Notes under the pieces: model-generated
The model's database searches: none
The model's input: the letters and a program-made list of their open reading frames with translations, nothing else
Told to the model about the DNA's origin: nothing
Shown here: positions 54,161-62,300 of the stretch, piece by piece
Numbering within the stretch: the stretch's first letter is position 1
How the letters are laid out: the number at the start of each line of letters is the position of its first letter
Assembly: GCF_000428525.1 (NCBI RefSeq)
Contig: NZ_AUAC01000002.1
Coordinates: 186,001-250,000 of the forward strand
Direction of reading: 5' to 3'
Length of the DNA stretch: 64,000 nucleotides
Source: Hellea balneolensis DSM 19091
GTDB taxonomy: Bacteria; Pseudomonadota; Alphaproteobacteria; Caulobacterales; Maricaulaceae
Program-made: the position numbers and the translations under genes

Positions 54161-54364
54161 ATGACTTCAACCAAAACTGTTTTGGGCGTCATGGCGGCTT
54201 TAGCTGCCTCAGCCCCTGCCCTCGCCCATAACGGCGAACACTCCCACGGCTTCGTTGCAACGGCTATGCATTGGCTGTCTAGCCCCACACACAGCCTCTT
54301 TGCTGTAATTGGCGGCGTTGTTTTGTCTGCGCTTATCTACAAAGCTATGAAGAAAAAGGCCTAA
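54161..54364 (+). CDS. Small His-rich exported membrane protein in the Ni-SOD operon
   Basis: A 67-residue protein with signal peptide (TVLGVMAALAASAPALA), a His-rich motif HNGEHSHGF after cleavage, and one C-terminal membrane helix (SLFAVIGGVVLSALIYKAM) ending in Lys. Resembles small metal-related periplasmic proteins such as HupE/UreJ-like fragments, but is too short for a family call. GAGAGGA precedes the ATG. It sits 5 bases from sodN, so nickel delivery or retention in the envelope is an attractive guess. Not proved by the sequence. Confidence 0.75.
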   Translation: MTSTKTVLGVMAALAASAPALAHNGEHSHGFVATAMHWLSSPTHSLFAVIGGVVLSALIYKAMKKKA

Positions 54365-54368
54365 GTCT

Positions 54369-54860
54369 ATGTTACACACACTACTTTCTAAATTTGATAG
54401 CTCTATCGACGAAGCCTCAGCACATTGCGATATTCCTTGCGGTATCTATGACGCGCGCACTGTTATGTATCACGCTGTATCAACGCTTCGCCAAATCGAT
54501 ATTCTCTTAAGCCTGAAAGACAAAGGTCTGTCAGAAACGGCTTTTGCGATGCAAGTGGCGAGAAACACGGCAGAAAAAGAAAAGCAAGCTGAACACACAA
54601 AACATGAAGTCCGCGTTATTTGGGGTGACTTTATGAAAGGCGATAAGCTTGAAAAGCATCCAAATGCACACGCTCTTGCGCACAGCATCATGGTTGCAGG
54701 TTCAGCCTGTAAGCAAGACCTTCACCGCGAATACGGCGAGAAACTTGTTGCGCTCTGCAATGAGTTTTCAGAAATGTTCTGGGATATGAAAGGCATCAAG
54801 ACGAAAACTGCGCCTTGTCCTTATGCCCCTAATGTTGATGTGGTTATTCCAGACCTATAA
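54369..54860 (+). CDS. sodN: Nickel superoxide dismutase
   Basis: Cytoplasmic Ni-dependent superoxide dismutase. A propeptide of 18 residues (MLHTLLSKFDSSIDEASA) precedes the nickel-binding hook HCDIPCGIYD, in which the mature N-terminal His, Cys2 and Cys6 bind Ni. The remaining four-helix bundle ends with CPYAPNVDVVIPDL. Length 163 residues agrees with the family. sodX directly downstream (2-base gap) supplies the peptidase that removes the propeptide. It is in the same operon as the His-rich protein. Confidence 0.96.
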   Translation: MLHTLLSKFDSSIDEASAHCDIPCGIYDARTVMYHAVSTLRQIDILLSLKDKGLSETAFAMQVARNTAEKEKQAEHTKHEVRVIWGDFMKGDKLEKHPNAHALAHSIMVAGSACKQDLHREYGEKLVALCNEFSEMFWDMKGIKTKTAPCPYAPNVDVVIPDL

Positions 54861-54862
54861 TT

Positions 54863-55159
54863 ATGCTCAAGCTCGTAAAAGTTACGGGCCAGTCCATGTC
54901 GCCTACCCTTGAGGATGGCGACTATGTCATAACAAAAAAGCCTCGCCGATATCAGGCGGGGCTTATTTATGTGATAGAGCATAGTGATTTGGGGCGGATC
55001 ATAAAGCGGTTACAAAATACCGAGCACGATAAGCTGTACTTTATTGGTGACAGTCCTAAAAACTCTACGCCTAGCAGCATTATCGGGGCGGTAGAGTATG
55101 ACCGTGTCATAGGTCAAGTCATAGGCATTATTGGGCCGAAGGGTTTTCGCAAACCCTAA
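54863..55159 (+). CDS. sodX: Nickel-type SOD maturation protease
   Basis: A 98-residue S24/S26-type peptidase. It shows the catalytic Ser11 in VTGQSMSPTLEDGD and Lys48 in RIIKRL, with an intervening DYVITKKPRRYQAG region. The short size, lack of a membrane anchor and position directly after sodN fit the Ni-SOD processing protease (SodX) rather than signal peptidase I. It ends in a 4-base overlap with the convergent secF. Confidence 0.93.
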   Translation: MLKLVKVTGQSMSPTLEDGDYVITKKPRRYQAGLIYVIEHSDLGRIIKRLQNTEHDKLYFIGDSPKNSTPSSIIGAVEYDRVIGQVIGIIGPKGFRKP

Positions 55160-56145
55160 GCGACTGCCGCGTCAGTATTCCCTGTATTCACGCCACGCTT
55201 AAGCTTAAGAAGCAATAGTAATGGCGAGGCCACGAAGATGGATGAGTAGGTACCAACGAAAACGCCCCAAATCATCGCGAATGAGAAGCCGCGCAGCCCT
55301 TCACCGCCTAAGATATAGAGAGAAACAAGTGCCAAGAGCGTTGTCATCGACGTCAAGATCGTACGTGAAAGCGTGTCATTTATAGATAAATTCAACACTT
55401 CAGGCAAAGGCATCTTCTTATATTTACGAAGATTTTCCCGAATACGGTCATAAACAATAACTGTATCGTTGAGGGAGTACCCGACAATAGTAAGGATAGC
55501 CGCAATAATGGAGAGGTTAAATTCAATCTGTGTGAGCGAGAAAACGCCAATAGTCAGAATAACATCATGGAAAAGCGCAATCACAGCGCCGAGACCAAAC
55601 TGCCACTCAAAGCGAAACCAAATATAAGCCAGTACCATGAGGAGCGCGAGGCCGACAGCAAGTGCTCCTTTCGTGCGAAGCTCACCCGAAACAGCTGACC
55701 CCACAGCTTCTTGGCTACGAATATCCTGCGGCCCATCAAAACCGTCAATATTTGCGACAAGCGCATCTTGGGCTGTTTTCATGGCAATTTGTTGCGCTTG
55801 CGCGCCTGTTTCTTCCGTCTCAGGTTGGAGCGGAATACCAATACGGACATAATCGTGATCCAACGTGCTTGAGGCATCAGGGGCGATACCCTGAACCGAG
55901 GCGCCGGGAAATCCAGCATCACTAATAACTGTTCGAATTTTGGCAAGATCCGGCTCACTGCCTGTATCGATTTCAATCACAGTTCCTCCCGTAAAATCGA
56001 TTCCATAATTCAATCCGCGTTGTGTGAACAAGAAAATAGAAGCAATAATTGCGAGAACTGAAAGAACAGCTGCAATTTTTCGCATGCTGATAAAAGGAAC
56101 CTTGGGTTCAATCGGCAGAATTTTTACGAGGGAAATATCTTTCAT
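55156..56145 (-). CDS. secF: Protein translocase subunit SecF
   Basis: Partner of SecD in proton-driven assistance of Sec-dependent export. The 329-residue protein has the first-helix block LNYGIDFTGGTVIEI, the family D...SLNDTVIVYDRIREN with LSRTILTSMTTLLALVSLYILGG, and six membrane helices. It follows secD by 16 bases and is the last gene of yajC-secD-secF. Its own frame is intact; the gene overlaps sodX on the other strand. Confidence 0.97.
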   Translation of the reverse strand: MKDISLVKILPIEPKVPFISMRKIAAVLSVLAIIASIFLFTQRGLNYGIDFTGGTVIEIDTGSEPDLAKIRTVISDAGFPGASVQGIAPDASSTLDHDYVRIGIPLQPETEETGAQAQQIAMKTAQDALVANIDGFDGPQDIRSQEAVGSAVSGELRTKGALAVGLALLMVLAYIWFRFEWQFGLGAVIALFHDVILTIGVFSLTQIEFNLSIIAAILTIVGYSLNDTVIVYDRIRENLRKYKKMPLPEVLNLSINDTLSRTILTSMTTLLALVSLYILGGEGLRGFSFAMIWGVFVGTYSSIFVASPLLLLLKLKRGVNTGNTDAAVA

Positions 56146-56161
56146 AGCGTTTCTCTTTTCC

Positions 56162-57790
56162 CTAAATCGGCAATGTTTTGGGGCGTTTACGGCGAAGCCA
56201 TGTCGCCGTAATTAAGCGGGCTACAACAACCGCTGTAAAGACGGACATCACGATACCAATGGCGAGCGTCACCGCAAATCCTCGCACAGGACCCGATCCG
56301 ACAAAGTAAAGCGTAACAGCGGCAATCAAAGTCGTAATATTGGCATCCAAAATTGGAGCCAGAGAGCGGCGATACCCCGTTTCAATCGCGTTTACGGGTG
56401 GTCGTCCCAGATGGGCTTCTTCTCGAATACGCTCAAAGATGAGAACATTAGCATCAACCGCCATACCAATAGTCAGAATAATACCCGCGATACCGGGGAG
56501 CGTAAGCGTTGAGCCCATAAGTGATAGAGCCCCCGCAATAAGGATGATATTTGTCGTGAGGGCAATATTAGCAATTGTGCCAAAGCGCAGTCCGTATGAA
56601 AGCCACATGAACAAGCCCACACCAGCCAGTCCAATCATAGAGGCAATTTTACCTGCATTAATCGAATCTTGTCCTAGCCCCGGACCGACTGTGCGTTCTT
56701 CTACGATTACGAGCTTTGCAGGTAATGCACCCGCATTGAGAAGAAGGGATAACTCACGCGCACTCTCGAGTGTAAAGCTACCTTCAATAAAGCCAGACCC
56801 GCCTGTGATAGCGCCATTGATCCGGGGCGCCGTGATGATCACACCATCAAGGACAACGGCAAAACGCTGCCCAATGTTCTTTTGTGTCAAATCTCCAAAC
56901 AAACGCGCACAACGAATATTAAAAGTAAAGTTGACTATCGGATAGTTGCCTTCCGGATGCAGACCTTCACTTGAGGTCTTAAGACACTCACCTGTGATTT
57001 TTGTCCGACGCTCAACGATAAGTCCGCCGCCCTGCTCTTCTGGATAGAATGCGGCCCCGGGAGGCACTTTACTTAGCGAGCCAGGTCTCCTCGCAAGCTC
57101 CATAGCGGCTTCATTATTGCTTTCTTTACGAACCATGTTGAATGATAAGTTCGCAGTTTTATTAATGACGCTTTTAATATCATCTACGTTTTTTGCCCCA
57201 GGAATTTGAAGCAATATACGATCATCACCTTCAGGCGCGATTGTCATTTCAGTCGTGCCCTGTGGATCAATACGGCGGCGCAAAACATTCATAGACTGCG
57301 CAATAGTCCGCTTTTGAATATCCGCAATATTGGCTTCGGTGATTGTAACGCGGAAGTCTTTTTCACTTAATTTTTCAACACGAGTGGTTTTGTCTTGAGA
57401 AATGCTCGTGGGATCGACGGGCTTTGACAGGTCACGAAGTAAGGCGAAGGCCCGGTCACTATCAGCGGCGTCGCGCAAACGTACAATAACGGCGTCATTC
57501 TCACTATCGACACGAATTGTTTCCGTTCGCAACCGATCAGCTTCGCGAAACTCTTGCCGAATTGTTTCTTTTTCGTTTTCAAGGGCTTGCTCAAGAACGC
57601 TCGTTAGATCCACTTCAAGAAGCATATGCGCCCCGCCCTGCAAATCGAGCCCAAGATTAATCGTGCGTTGAAACATACCCGGCATTTTAGCACGGGTATC
57701 TGCTGGAAGCGCATTAGGGAGAGCAAAGAAAAAACCCAGCATTAACGCCCCTAAAATCAGGGTAATTTTCCATTTTGAGAAAAATAGCAT
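56162..57790 (-). CDS. secD: Protein translocase subunit SecD
   Basis: Large membrane protein (542 residues) of the SecDF complex. Characteristic stretches are [18 protein letters not shown], a periplasmic domain with [46 protein letters not shown] and the helix block [26 protein letters not shown] (Asp essential for proton movement) with [29 protein letters not shown]. It is downstream of yajC with a 38-base gap. Normal length and motifs. Confidence 0.97.
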   Translation of the reverse strand: [542 protein letters not shown]

Positions 57791-57828
57791 GGGCGTTATC
57801 CGTTCAGTAGCGGGTTAAAGGAATCGAA

Positions 57829-58164
57829 TTATTTCTTCTTACCTGTATCATTTGCGGGAGCTGTTTTGTTACGAACATCCGCCAACATCGTGCGCACCAC
57901 TTTCATATCATTACCGTTAAAATCAACTGTGAGTTCATCATCAGTCACTTTTTTGACTTTACCGACAAGCCCGCCATTTGTAACAATCGTATCACCGCGC
58001 GTTACCTCAGACAACATCTGCCGATGCGCCTTCATGCGCTGGTTTTGAGGGCGGATAAGAAGAAAGTAAAAAATAACACCTATGAGAAGGATTGGTAAAA
58101 ATGACCCCATAGCTTGAGCCATTCCGCCATTTGCCGGCGCAGCTTGCATAATCAATGACAACAT
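57829..58164 (-). CDS. yajC: Preprotein translocase accessory subunit YajC
   Basis: A 111-residue single-helix membrane protein of the Sec holotranslocon. It has the helix SFLPILLIGVIFYFLLIRPQNQRMKAHRQML and then the short SH3-like domain VTRGDTIVTNGGLVGKVKKV. AGGGGA precedes the ATG at good spacing. secD and secF follow on the same strand. A strong hairpin at 58184-58220 separates it from the LysM gene. Confidence 0.96.
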   Translation of the reverse strand: MLSLIMQAAPANGGMAQAMGSFLPILLIGVIFYFLLIRPQNQRMKAHRQMLSEVTRGDTIVTNGGLVGKVKKVTDDELTVDFNGNDMKVVRTMLADVRNKTAPANDTGKKK

Positions 58165-58183
58165 TATGTTCCCCTAAAAGACG

Positions 58184-58220
58184 ACGCCCCTAATAAGGCT
58201 TTGAGCCTATATAGGGGCGT
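58184..58220 (-). terminator. Hairpin between the LysM gene and yajC
   Basis: A 9-bp stem ACGCCCCTA/TAGGGGCGT with a 3x3 internal loop and an upper AGGCT/AGCCT stem closed by TTG. On the minus strand a short T-run (CTTTTAG) follows. It probably ends the LysM transcript; the yajC ribosome-binding site comes right after, so attenuation is also possible. Confidence 0.6.
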
Positions 58221-58271
58221 AATATTCATATGCAACGGCAAAGACCGTAAATCATAACTGTTTGTCACATA

Positions 58272-59183
58272 TTAGTTCAAACAATGACCGGTCGGCATTG
58301 TCAGGCGCTGTCCCGGCTGCAGCGATGATGGGTCTGAAATGCCATTTATAGCGATAACGTCACCAACTTTGACACAAGCTCGGCGGGAAATTGAGTATAA
58401 CGTATCCTTTGGAAGAACAGCATAAACATCCGACGCTACAGTCTTTGCGGGCTCAACAGCCGTGAACAGTGTAGCCGAGGAATCAGACCACGTTGTAGCG
58501 GCTGGTGCCGTATAGCTGTTTTGATTCATCGTGTTTGCTGCGCCAGGCACAGTCAGCAATTGACCTAAACTGATAATATTATCGCTTAGACCATTTACAG
58601 ACTTCAGGTCGCTCACTGAAACAGCATAACGCCTAGAGATATTGTAGAGTGTGTCACCCTTCACAACAGTATGAGAAGCTGCGGCGTAACTGTTGTCAAA
58701 GGACGTTATTGGCTTTGTTTCCGCGTAAACGATATCACCTTGTGCGGGTGCTGTTGCAGTTTCAAAAAGTTCAATTTCATAAGATGGTGCATTATATGAT
58801 GATGAAGAGTAGCTCTCATTTGTGATCTGATAAGCTCTGACGCGGTCTGCCTCAGCTAACAGGGCTTCATATTCAGCAGCCGTTAAGTCTCCCTGCTTGA
58901 AGTGCTGGGCTTTAATAACGCCGCTATCCGAATAAGTAATCGGCGCGGATATTATTGGCTGAACACTTTGCGTCATTGGCGCTTCAATACGCACCGTATC
59001 CACAGGAGCGTTTTGATACGTTGTGGTAGCGCCCTGCCCATAATCAGCACCCGTGATGGCCGTACTTCCGTATACGCGCGGCATGAAACGTGGGTCGGTT
59101 TCAGTTGTTTGGACTTGAGCTAATGCGGGTACGCTTATTAGGGTCGCCACTGCCGTCAGTAGTAATATCTTTTTTGCAGCCAT
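58272..59183 (-). CDS. Exported protein with two LysM domains
   Basis: A 303-residue peptidoglycan-binding protein from ATG 59183 (MAAKKILLLTAVATLISVPALA signal peptide, GAGGAG six bases upstream). A Ser/Thr/Tyr-rich middle (SNSYAAASY) separates it from the LysM domains: HTVVKGDTLYNISRRYAVSVSDLKSVNGL (about 180-225) and YAVLPKDTLYSISRRACVKVGDVIAING (about 255-300). No peptidase M23 domain follows, unlike the usual protein in this position before yajC-secDF, so it may only anchor to peptidoglycan. The frame to 59219 is rejected. Confidence 0.88.
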   Translation of the reverse strand: MAAKKILLLTAVATLISVPALAQVQTTETDPRFMPRVYGSTAITGADYGQGATTTYQNAPVDTVRIEAPMTQSVQPIISAPITYSDSGVIKAQHFKQGDLTAAEYEALLAEADRVRAYQITNESYSSSSYNAPSYEIELFETATAPAQGDIVYAETKPITSFDNSYAAASHTVVKGDTLYNISRRYAVSVSDLKSVNGLSDNIISLGQLLTVPGAANTMNQNSYTAPAATTWSDSSATLFTAVEPAKTVASDVYAVLPKDTLYSISRRACVKVGDVIAINGISDPSSLQPGQRLTMPTGHCLN

Positions 59184-59263
59184 GGTAATCTCCTCGCTGA
59201 TATTGTTTGCGAAGAGCATGACGGCTTATAGTTAATGTTTGGCTAATTTTAGACAGAGAGAAT

Positions 59264-60085
59264 TTACGGCGAAGCCTCTACTTCTGACTTTTTTTCTAAA
59301 AGAGAAACGGAAAAAATAGACACTTCATATAAAAGATATATTGCACCGCCCAGAACGATTTGCGTGATAGGGTCTGGAGGGGTCACAAACGCTGCAAAGA
59401 CAGCAATTCCAAACAAAGCATATTTTCGAGATTTTTTTAGACCGGCTGAGGATATGATGCCGGCGCGTCCCAACAAGCTCAGCACGACAGGAAGTTGAAA
59501 TGAAAATCCGAAGGCCAGAAACAGCGTCATAGATAGTTTTATATAATCACTGATTTTTGTCATGAGCTCGACGGTCTCATCGCCCGTCAGTGATTGCTGA
59601 TTAAACGCAAATTCCATGACAAATGGAAACACGTAGAAAAATACAAGCGAAGCTCCTAAAATGAATAATAGTGGCGATAGAATGAGATATGGTAGAAAAG
59701 CGCCTCTTTCGTTCTTGTAAAGACCTGGCGCGACAAAACGGTAGAGCTGATAGGCCATTACAGGGAAAGCTAATATTAAGCCTCCGAAGACGGCAATTTT
59801 CACCTGAACAAAAAAGGTTTCAAGCGGATTAGTTGCGATGAGGCCTAGCTCTACAACTTCCTTTCCCTCTTTTATCAGGGTTTTATTATGCCTTTCCAGT
59901 CCCATTTCGAAAGGAATCATGAGGGCTTGGACGATCTGATCCAAAAAAGGAATACAGATAATACAGCCGATGATAATAGCTAAAACGCATTTTATAAGCC
60001 GCGAGCGCAATTCAAGTAAATGCGACATGAGAGGGGCTTTGCTATCCTCAATCTCATCATTTTCGATGCGTTCTGCCTTCCCCAT
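59264..60085 (-). CDS. tatC: Sec-independent translocase subunit TatC
   Basis: Six-helix core receptor of the twin-arginine translocase (273 residues). The N-terminal MSHLLELRSRLIKCVLAIIIG contains the conserved HLxELRxR; FFVQVKIAVFGGLILAFPVMAYQLYRFVAPGL and the EKK-type cytoplasmic C-terminus are typical. The start overlaps the tatB stop by one base. It is the last gene of tatABC; the LysM gene is downstream. Confidence 0.97.
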   Translation of the reverse strand: MGKAERIENDEIEDSKAPLMSHLLELRSRLIKCVLAIIIGCIICIPFLDQIVQALMIPFEMGLERHNKTLIKEGKEVVELGLIATNPLETFFVQVKIAVFGGLILAFPVMAYQLYRFVAPGLYKNERGAFLPYLILSPLLFILGASLVFFYVFPFVMEFAFNQQSLTGDETVELMTKISDYIKLSMTLFLAFGFSFQLPVVLSLLGRAGIISSAGLKKSRKYALFGIAVFAAFVTPPDPITQIVLGGAIYLLYEVSIFSVSLLEKKSEVEASP

Positions 60086-60411
60086 TAGCTCTCACCTTTC
60101 GGAGAAGATAAGTCAGTGGCGTCCCGCATTTCGGCATCGAGCTCACGCATTTCCTGAGTTACGTCGTCGCCTACAAGGTTTTCGAGTTTTCCCAGATTTT
60201 TGAGCTCTTCTATCTCTTTACGCATTTGGGCGATTTCATCTTCCGCGTCCATATCCGCAAAAGCGTCTTTAAACTCTTGCCCCATAGCGCGAACTTTAGC
60301 CATAAATCCGCCCAATGTTCGCATCAACTTAGGCAAGTCTTTAGGCCCGACGACGATAATCGCAAGCAAGGCTAGCACAACAATTTCAGCAAATCCGAAC
60401 TGCGGGATCAT
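60085..60411 (-). CDS. tatB: Sec-independent translocase subunit TatB
   Basis: A 108-residue single-helix protein. The N-terminus FGFAEIVVLALLAIIVVGPKDLPKLMRTLGGFMAKVRAMGQEFKDAF is the TatB hinge and amphipathic helix; a Glu/Asp/Lys-rich coiled tail follows. It binds signal peptides with TatC. It lies between tatA and tatC, 22 bases after tatA. Confidence 0.96.
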   Translation of the reverse strand: MIPQFGFAEIVVLALLAIIVVGPKDLPKLMRTLGGFMAKVRAMGQEFKDAFADMDAEDEIAQMRKEIEELKNLGKLENLVGDDVTQEMRELDAEMRDATDLSSPKGES

Positions 60412-60433
60412 AAATAGCCCCTAAAGGCTTATG

Positions 60434-60643
60434 TTATTTCTCTTGTTTTTCTTTGGGCGGGGTCACGTCTAGTGCGTCTTCAGCCGCATCTTTTACATCC
60501 TCAGCGCCTTCTTTCAGGCCTTTTTTAAAGGATGTGATACCTTTACCAAAATCACCCATAATTCCGGATATCTTCCCGCGTCCGCCAAATACAAGCACTG
60601 CAATCACGAGGATAATAGCAATCTGCCAAGGTCCAATAGCCAT
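60434..60643 (-). CDS. tatA: Sec-independent translocase subunit TatA
   Basis: Pore-forming protein of the Tat pathway, 69 residues from ATG 60643 ([21 protein letters not shown]). AAGGA stands at good spacing; the 13-residue extension to 60682 is rejected. The helix is followed by the [15 protein letters not shown] amphipathic helix and an acidic/charged tail. tatB and tatC follow. The Tat pathway exports folded proteins, useful for cofactor-bearing enzymes. Confidence 0.96.
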   Translation of the reverse strand: MAIGPWQIAIILVIAVLVFGGRGKISGIMGDFGKGITSFKKGLKEGAEDVKDAAEDALDVTPPKEKQEK

Positions 60644-60723
60644 AATCTTTTCCTTAAAGTTAGGGAATATGTAGCGCTGCACGTCAAAGGGTTCAAGAAG
60701 ACATTACCCTACTAATGCCAGAA

Positions 60724-61473
60724 TTATGCTCTGTCCCCATCGTCTTCTTCAAGAAAGTCTTCAAAGAAGTTTGGATCGTCCTCATCTTCTAGCGGATCTT
60801 CCTCATTCGTCAACGTGTCAGGCATCATAGGCTCGGGCATCTCAAAATCTTTAGGCAATCGAGGATCTAGAAGTCCTGCAGCTTTAAGATCTTCGCGGCC
60901 CGGAAGGTCAGAAATGTCTTCCAGATTGAAATGCGCTAAAAATGCCTCAGTTGTTCCGTAGGTAACAGGACGCCCAGGCGTTCTACGGCGACCACGCAAT
61001 CTTACCCAGCCTAATTCCATCAAAACATCAATCGTACCTTTCGAAACCGCGACTCCCCGCACATCTTCTATTTCCGCCCTCGTTACAGGTTGATGATAAG
61101 CAATAATCGCGAGTGTCTCGAGTGCCGCCTTTGACAGCTTTCGAGGGGCTTCTTTGATATCCACCAGGTGGGGTTCTAAATCGAGAGCAGTTTGGAAACG
61201 CCAACGATCGGAAACCCGTACTAAATTTATACCGCGGCCTGAATAATCCCGTGTAAGTCTTGCCAATAAAGCGCCGACATCAGCCTCTTCGGGCAAGCGC
61301 TCGCGTAACGTTTCTGTATCAATGGGCTCAACAGCTGCGAATAACAGTGCCTCTAATAGACGCAAATCCGCTTCAATTGTCTCTCCATCAGGCGAGCTAT
61401 GCAGCCGCGCGGTTAAGCTCACAACGGAACTCTCAATGCCATCAGCGGCTTTTTCAACGCGATCTTCACTCAT
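60724..61473 (-). CDS. scpB: Segregation and condensation protein B
   Basis: Winged-helix kleisin-associated subunit of the SMC-ScpAB complex, 249 residues. Features: DLRLLEALLFAAVEPIDTETLRERLPE, KLSKAALETLAIIAYHQPVTRAEIEDVRGVAVSKGTIDVLMELGWVRLRGRRRTPGRPVTYGTTEAFLAHFNL, the family core. The C-terminus is an acidic tail. It overlaps scpA by ATGA and precedes tatA by 80 bases. Confidence 0.96.
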   Translation of the reverse strand: MSEDRVEKAADGIESSVVSLTARLHSSPDGETIEADLRLLEALLFAAVEPIDTETLRERLPEEADVGALLARLTRDYSGRGINLVRVSDRWRFQTALDLEPHLVDIKEAPRKLSKAALETLAIIAYHQPVTRAEIEDVRGVAVSKGTIDVLMELGWVRLRGRRRTPGRPVTYGTTEAFLAHFNLEDISDLPGREDLKAAGLLDPRLPKDFEMPEPMMPDTLTNEEDPLEDEDDPNFFEDFLEEDDGDRA

Positions 61474-62300
61474 GACGGATCCTTTTCTGAGGCGCGGGTG
61501 ACAGTGCGAACGAAAATGGGAGCAAATGCACCTGTTTGGCGAAGCTCCGTATGTCCCTCTTTCGTTAGCTCCAAACTCGCGAGTAGTGAGCTAGCTTTGA
61601 TCGATGAGAGCGGAATATCTTTTTCAAATTCATCTTCGGTTGGAAGCAGGCTTTCCAAAGATGTCCAGTCATCATTTCCATTAGATAGCGCCATGATAGC
61701 TCTTTTCAATCGGGCCCGAGCCCCCTCAAGACTTAGCACTAAAGGCTTGGGAAGTTTGTGGTTTTTTATAATTGAACGGGAGCGTGACGTTCCGTAAGCC
61801 TCAAGTATATCAAAGATTTCGGCGTTCCATAACGGCGTTGTTCTTGACCGTAACCCTTCAGGCATGCCGCGTTTAAACACATCTTGTCCTTCTTGAGGAA
61901 GGCGAAATAATCCGCTTGCCGCGCGGCGCATAGCTTCAAGGCGTTGTAAGCGAAAGGCAAGGTGCGCGGCCAACTCATCAGCCTCAGGCAATTGCTCTTC
62001 AGCTCCCTCTTTGGGAATAATTAGGCGCGACTTTAGGTAAGCTAGCCATGACGCCATGACTAAATAATCCGCGGCGAGCTCAATTCTTAGGTCCTGCGCA
62101 TTTTTTATGAAAGCGATATATTGTTCTGCCAATTCCAAAATTGAAATCCGCGCCAGATCAACTTTTTGCTTTCGTGCCAGTTCAAGCAAGAGATGCAACG
62201 GGCCTTCATATCCATCTATATCAATGAGCAGCCCCTCACCTTCATCGGCGGCATTATCTGCGGCTTCAAATTTCAGGTCTTCTTGAAAGTCGTCACTCAT
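61470..62300 (-). CDS. scpA: Segregation and condensation protein A
   Basis: Kleisin subunit of the SMC complex, 276 residues. Motifs: IDGYEGPLHLLLELARKQKVDLARISILELAEQYIAFI and YLVMASWLAYLKSRLIIP at the N-terminus; the C-terminal winged helix contains KEGHTELRQTGAFAPIFV. Overlap with nagZ (ATGA) and with scpB makes this a typical alphaproteobacterial cell-cycle operon. Confidence 0.96.
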   Translation of the reverse strand: MSDDFQEDLKFEAADNAADEGEGLLIDIDGYEGPLHLLLELARKQKVDLARISILELAEQYIAFIKNAQDLRIELAADYLVMASWLAYLKSRLIIPKEGAEEQLPEADELAAHLAFRLQRLEAMRRAASGLFRLPQEGQDVFKRGMPEGLRSRTTPLWNAEIFDILEAYGTSRSRSIIKNHKLPKPLVLSLEGARARLKRAIMALSNGNDDWTSLESLLPTEDEFEKDIPLSSIKASSLLASLELTKEGHTELRQTGAFAPIFVRTVTRASEKDPS

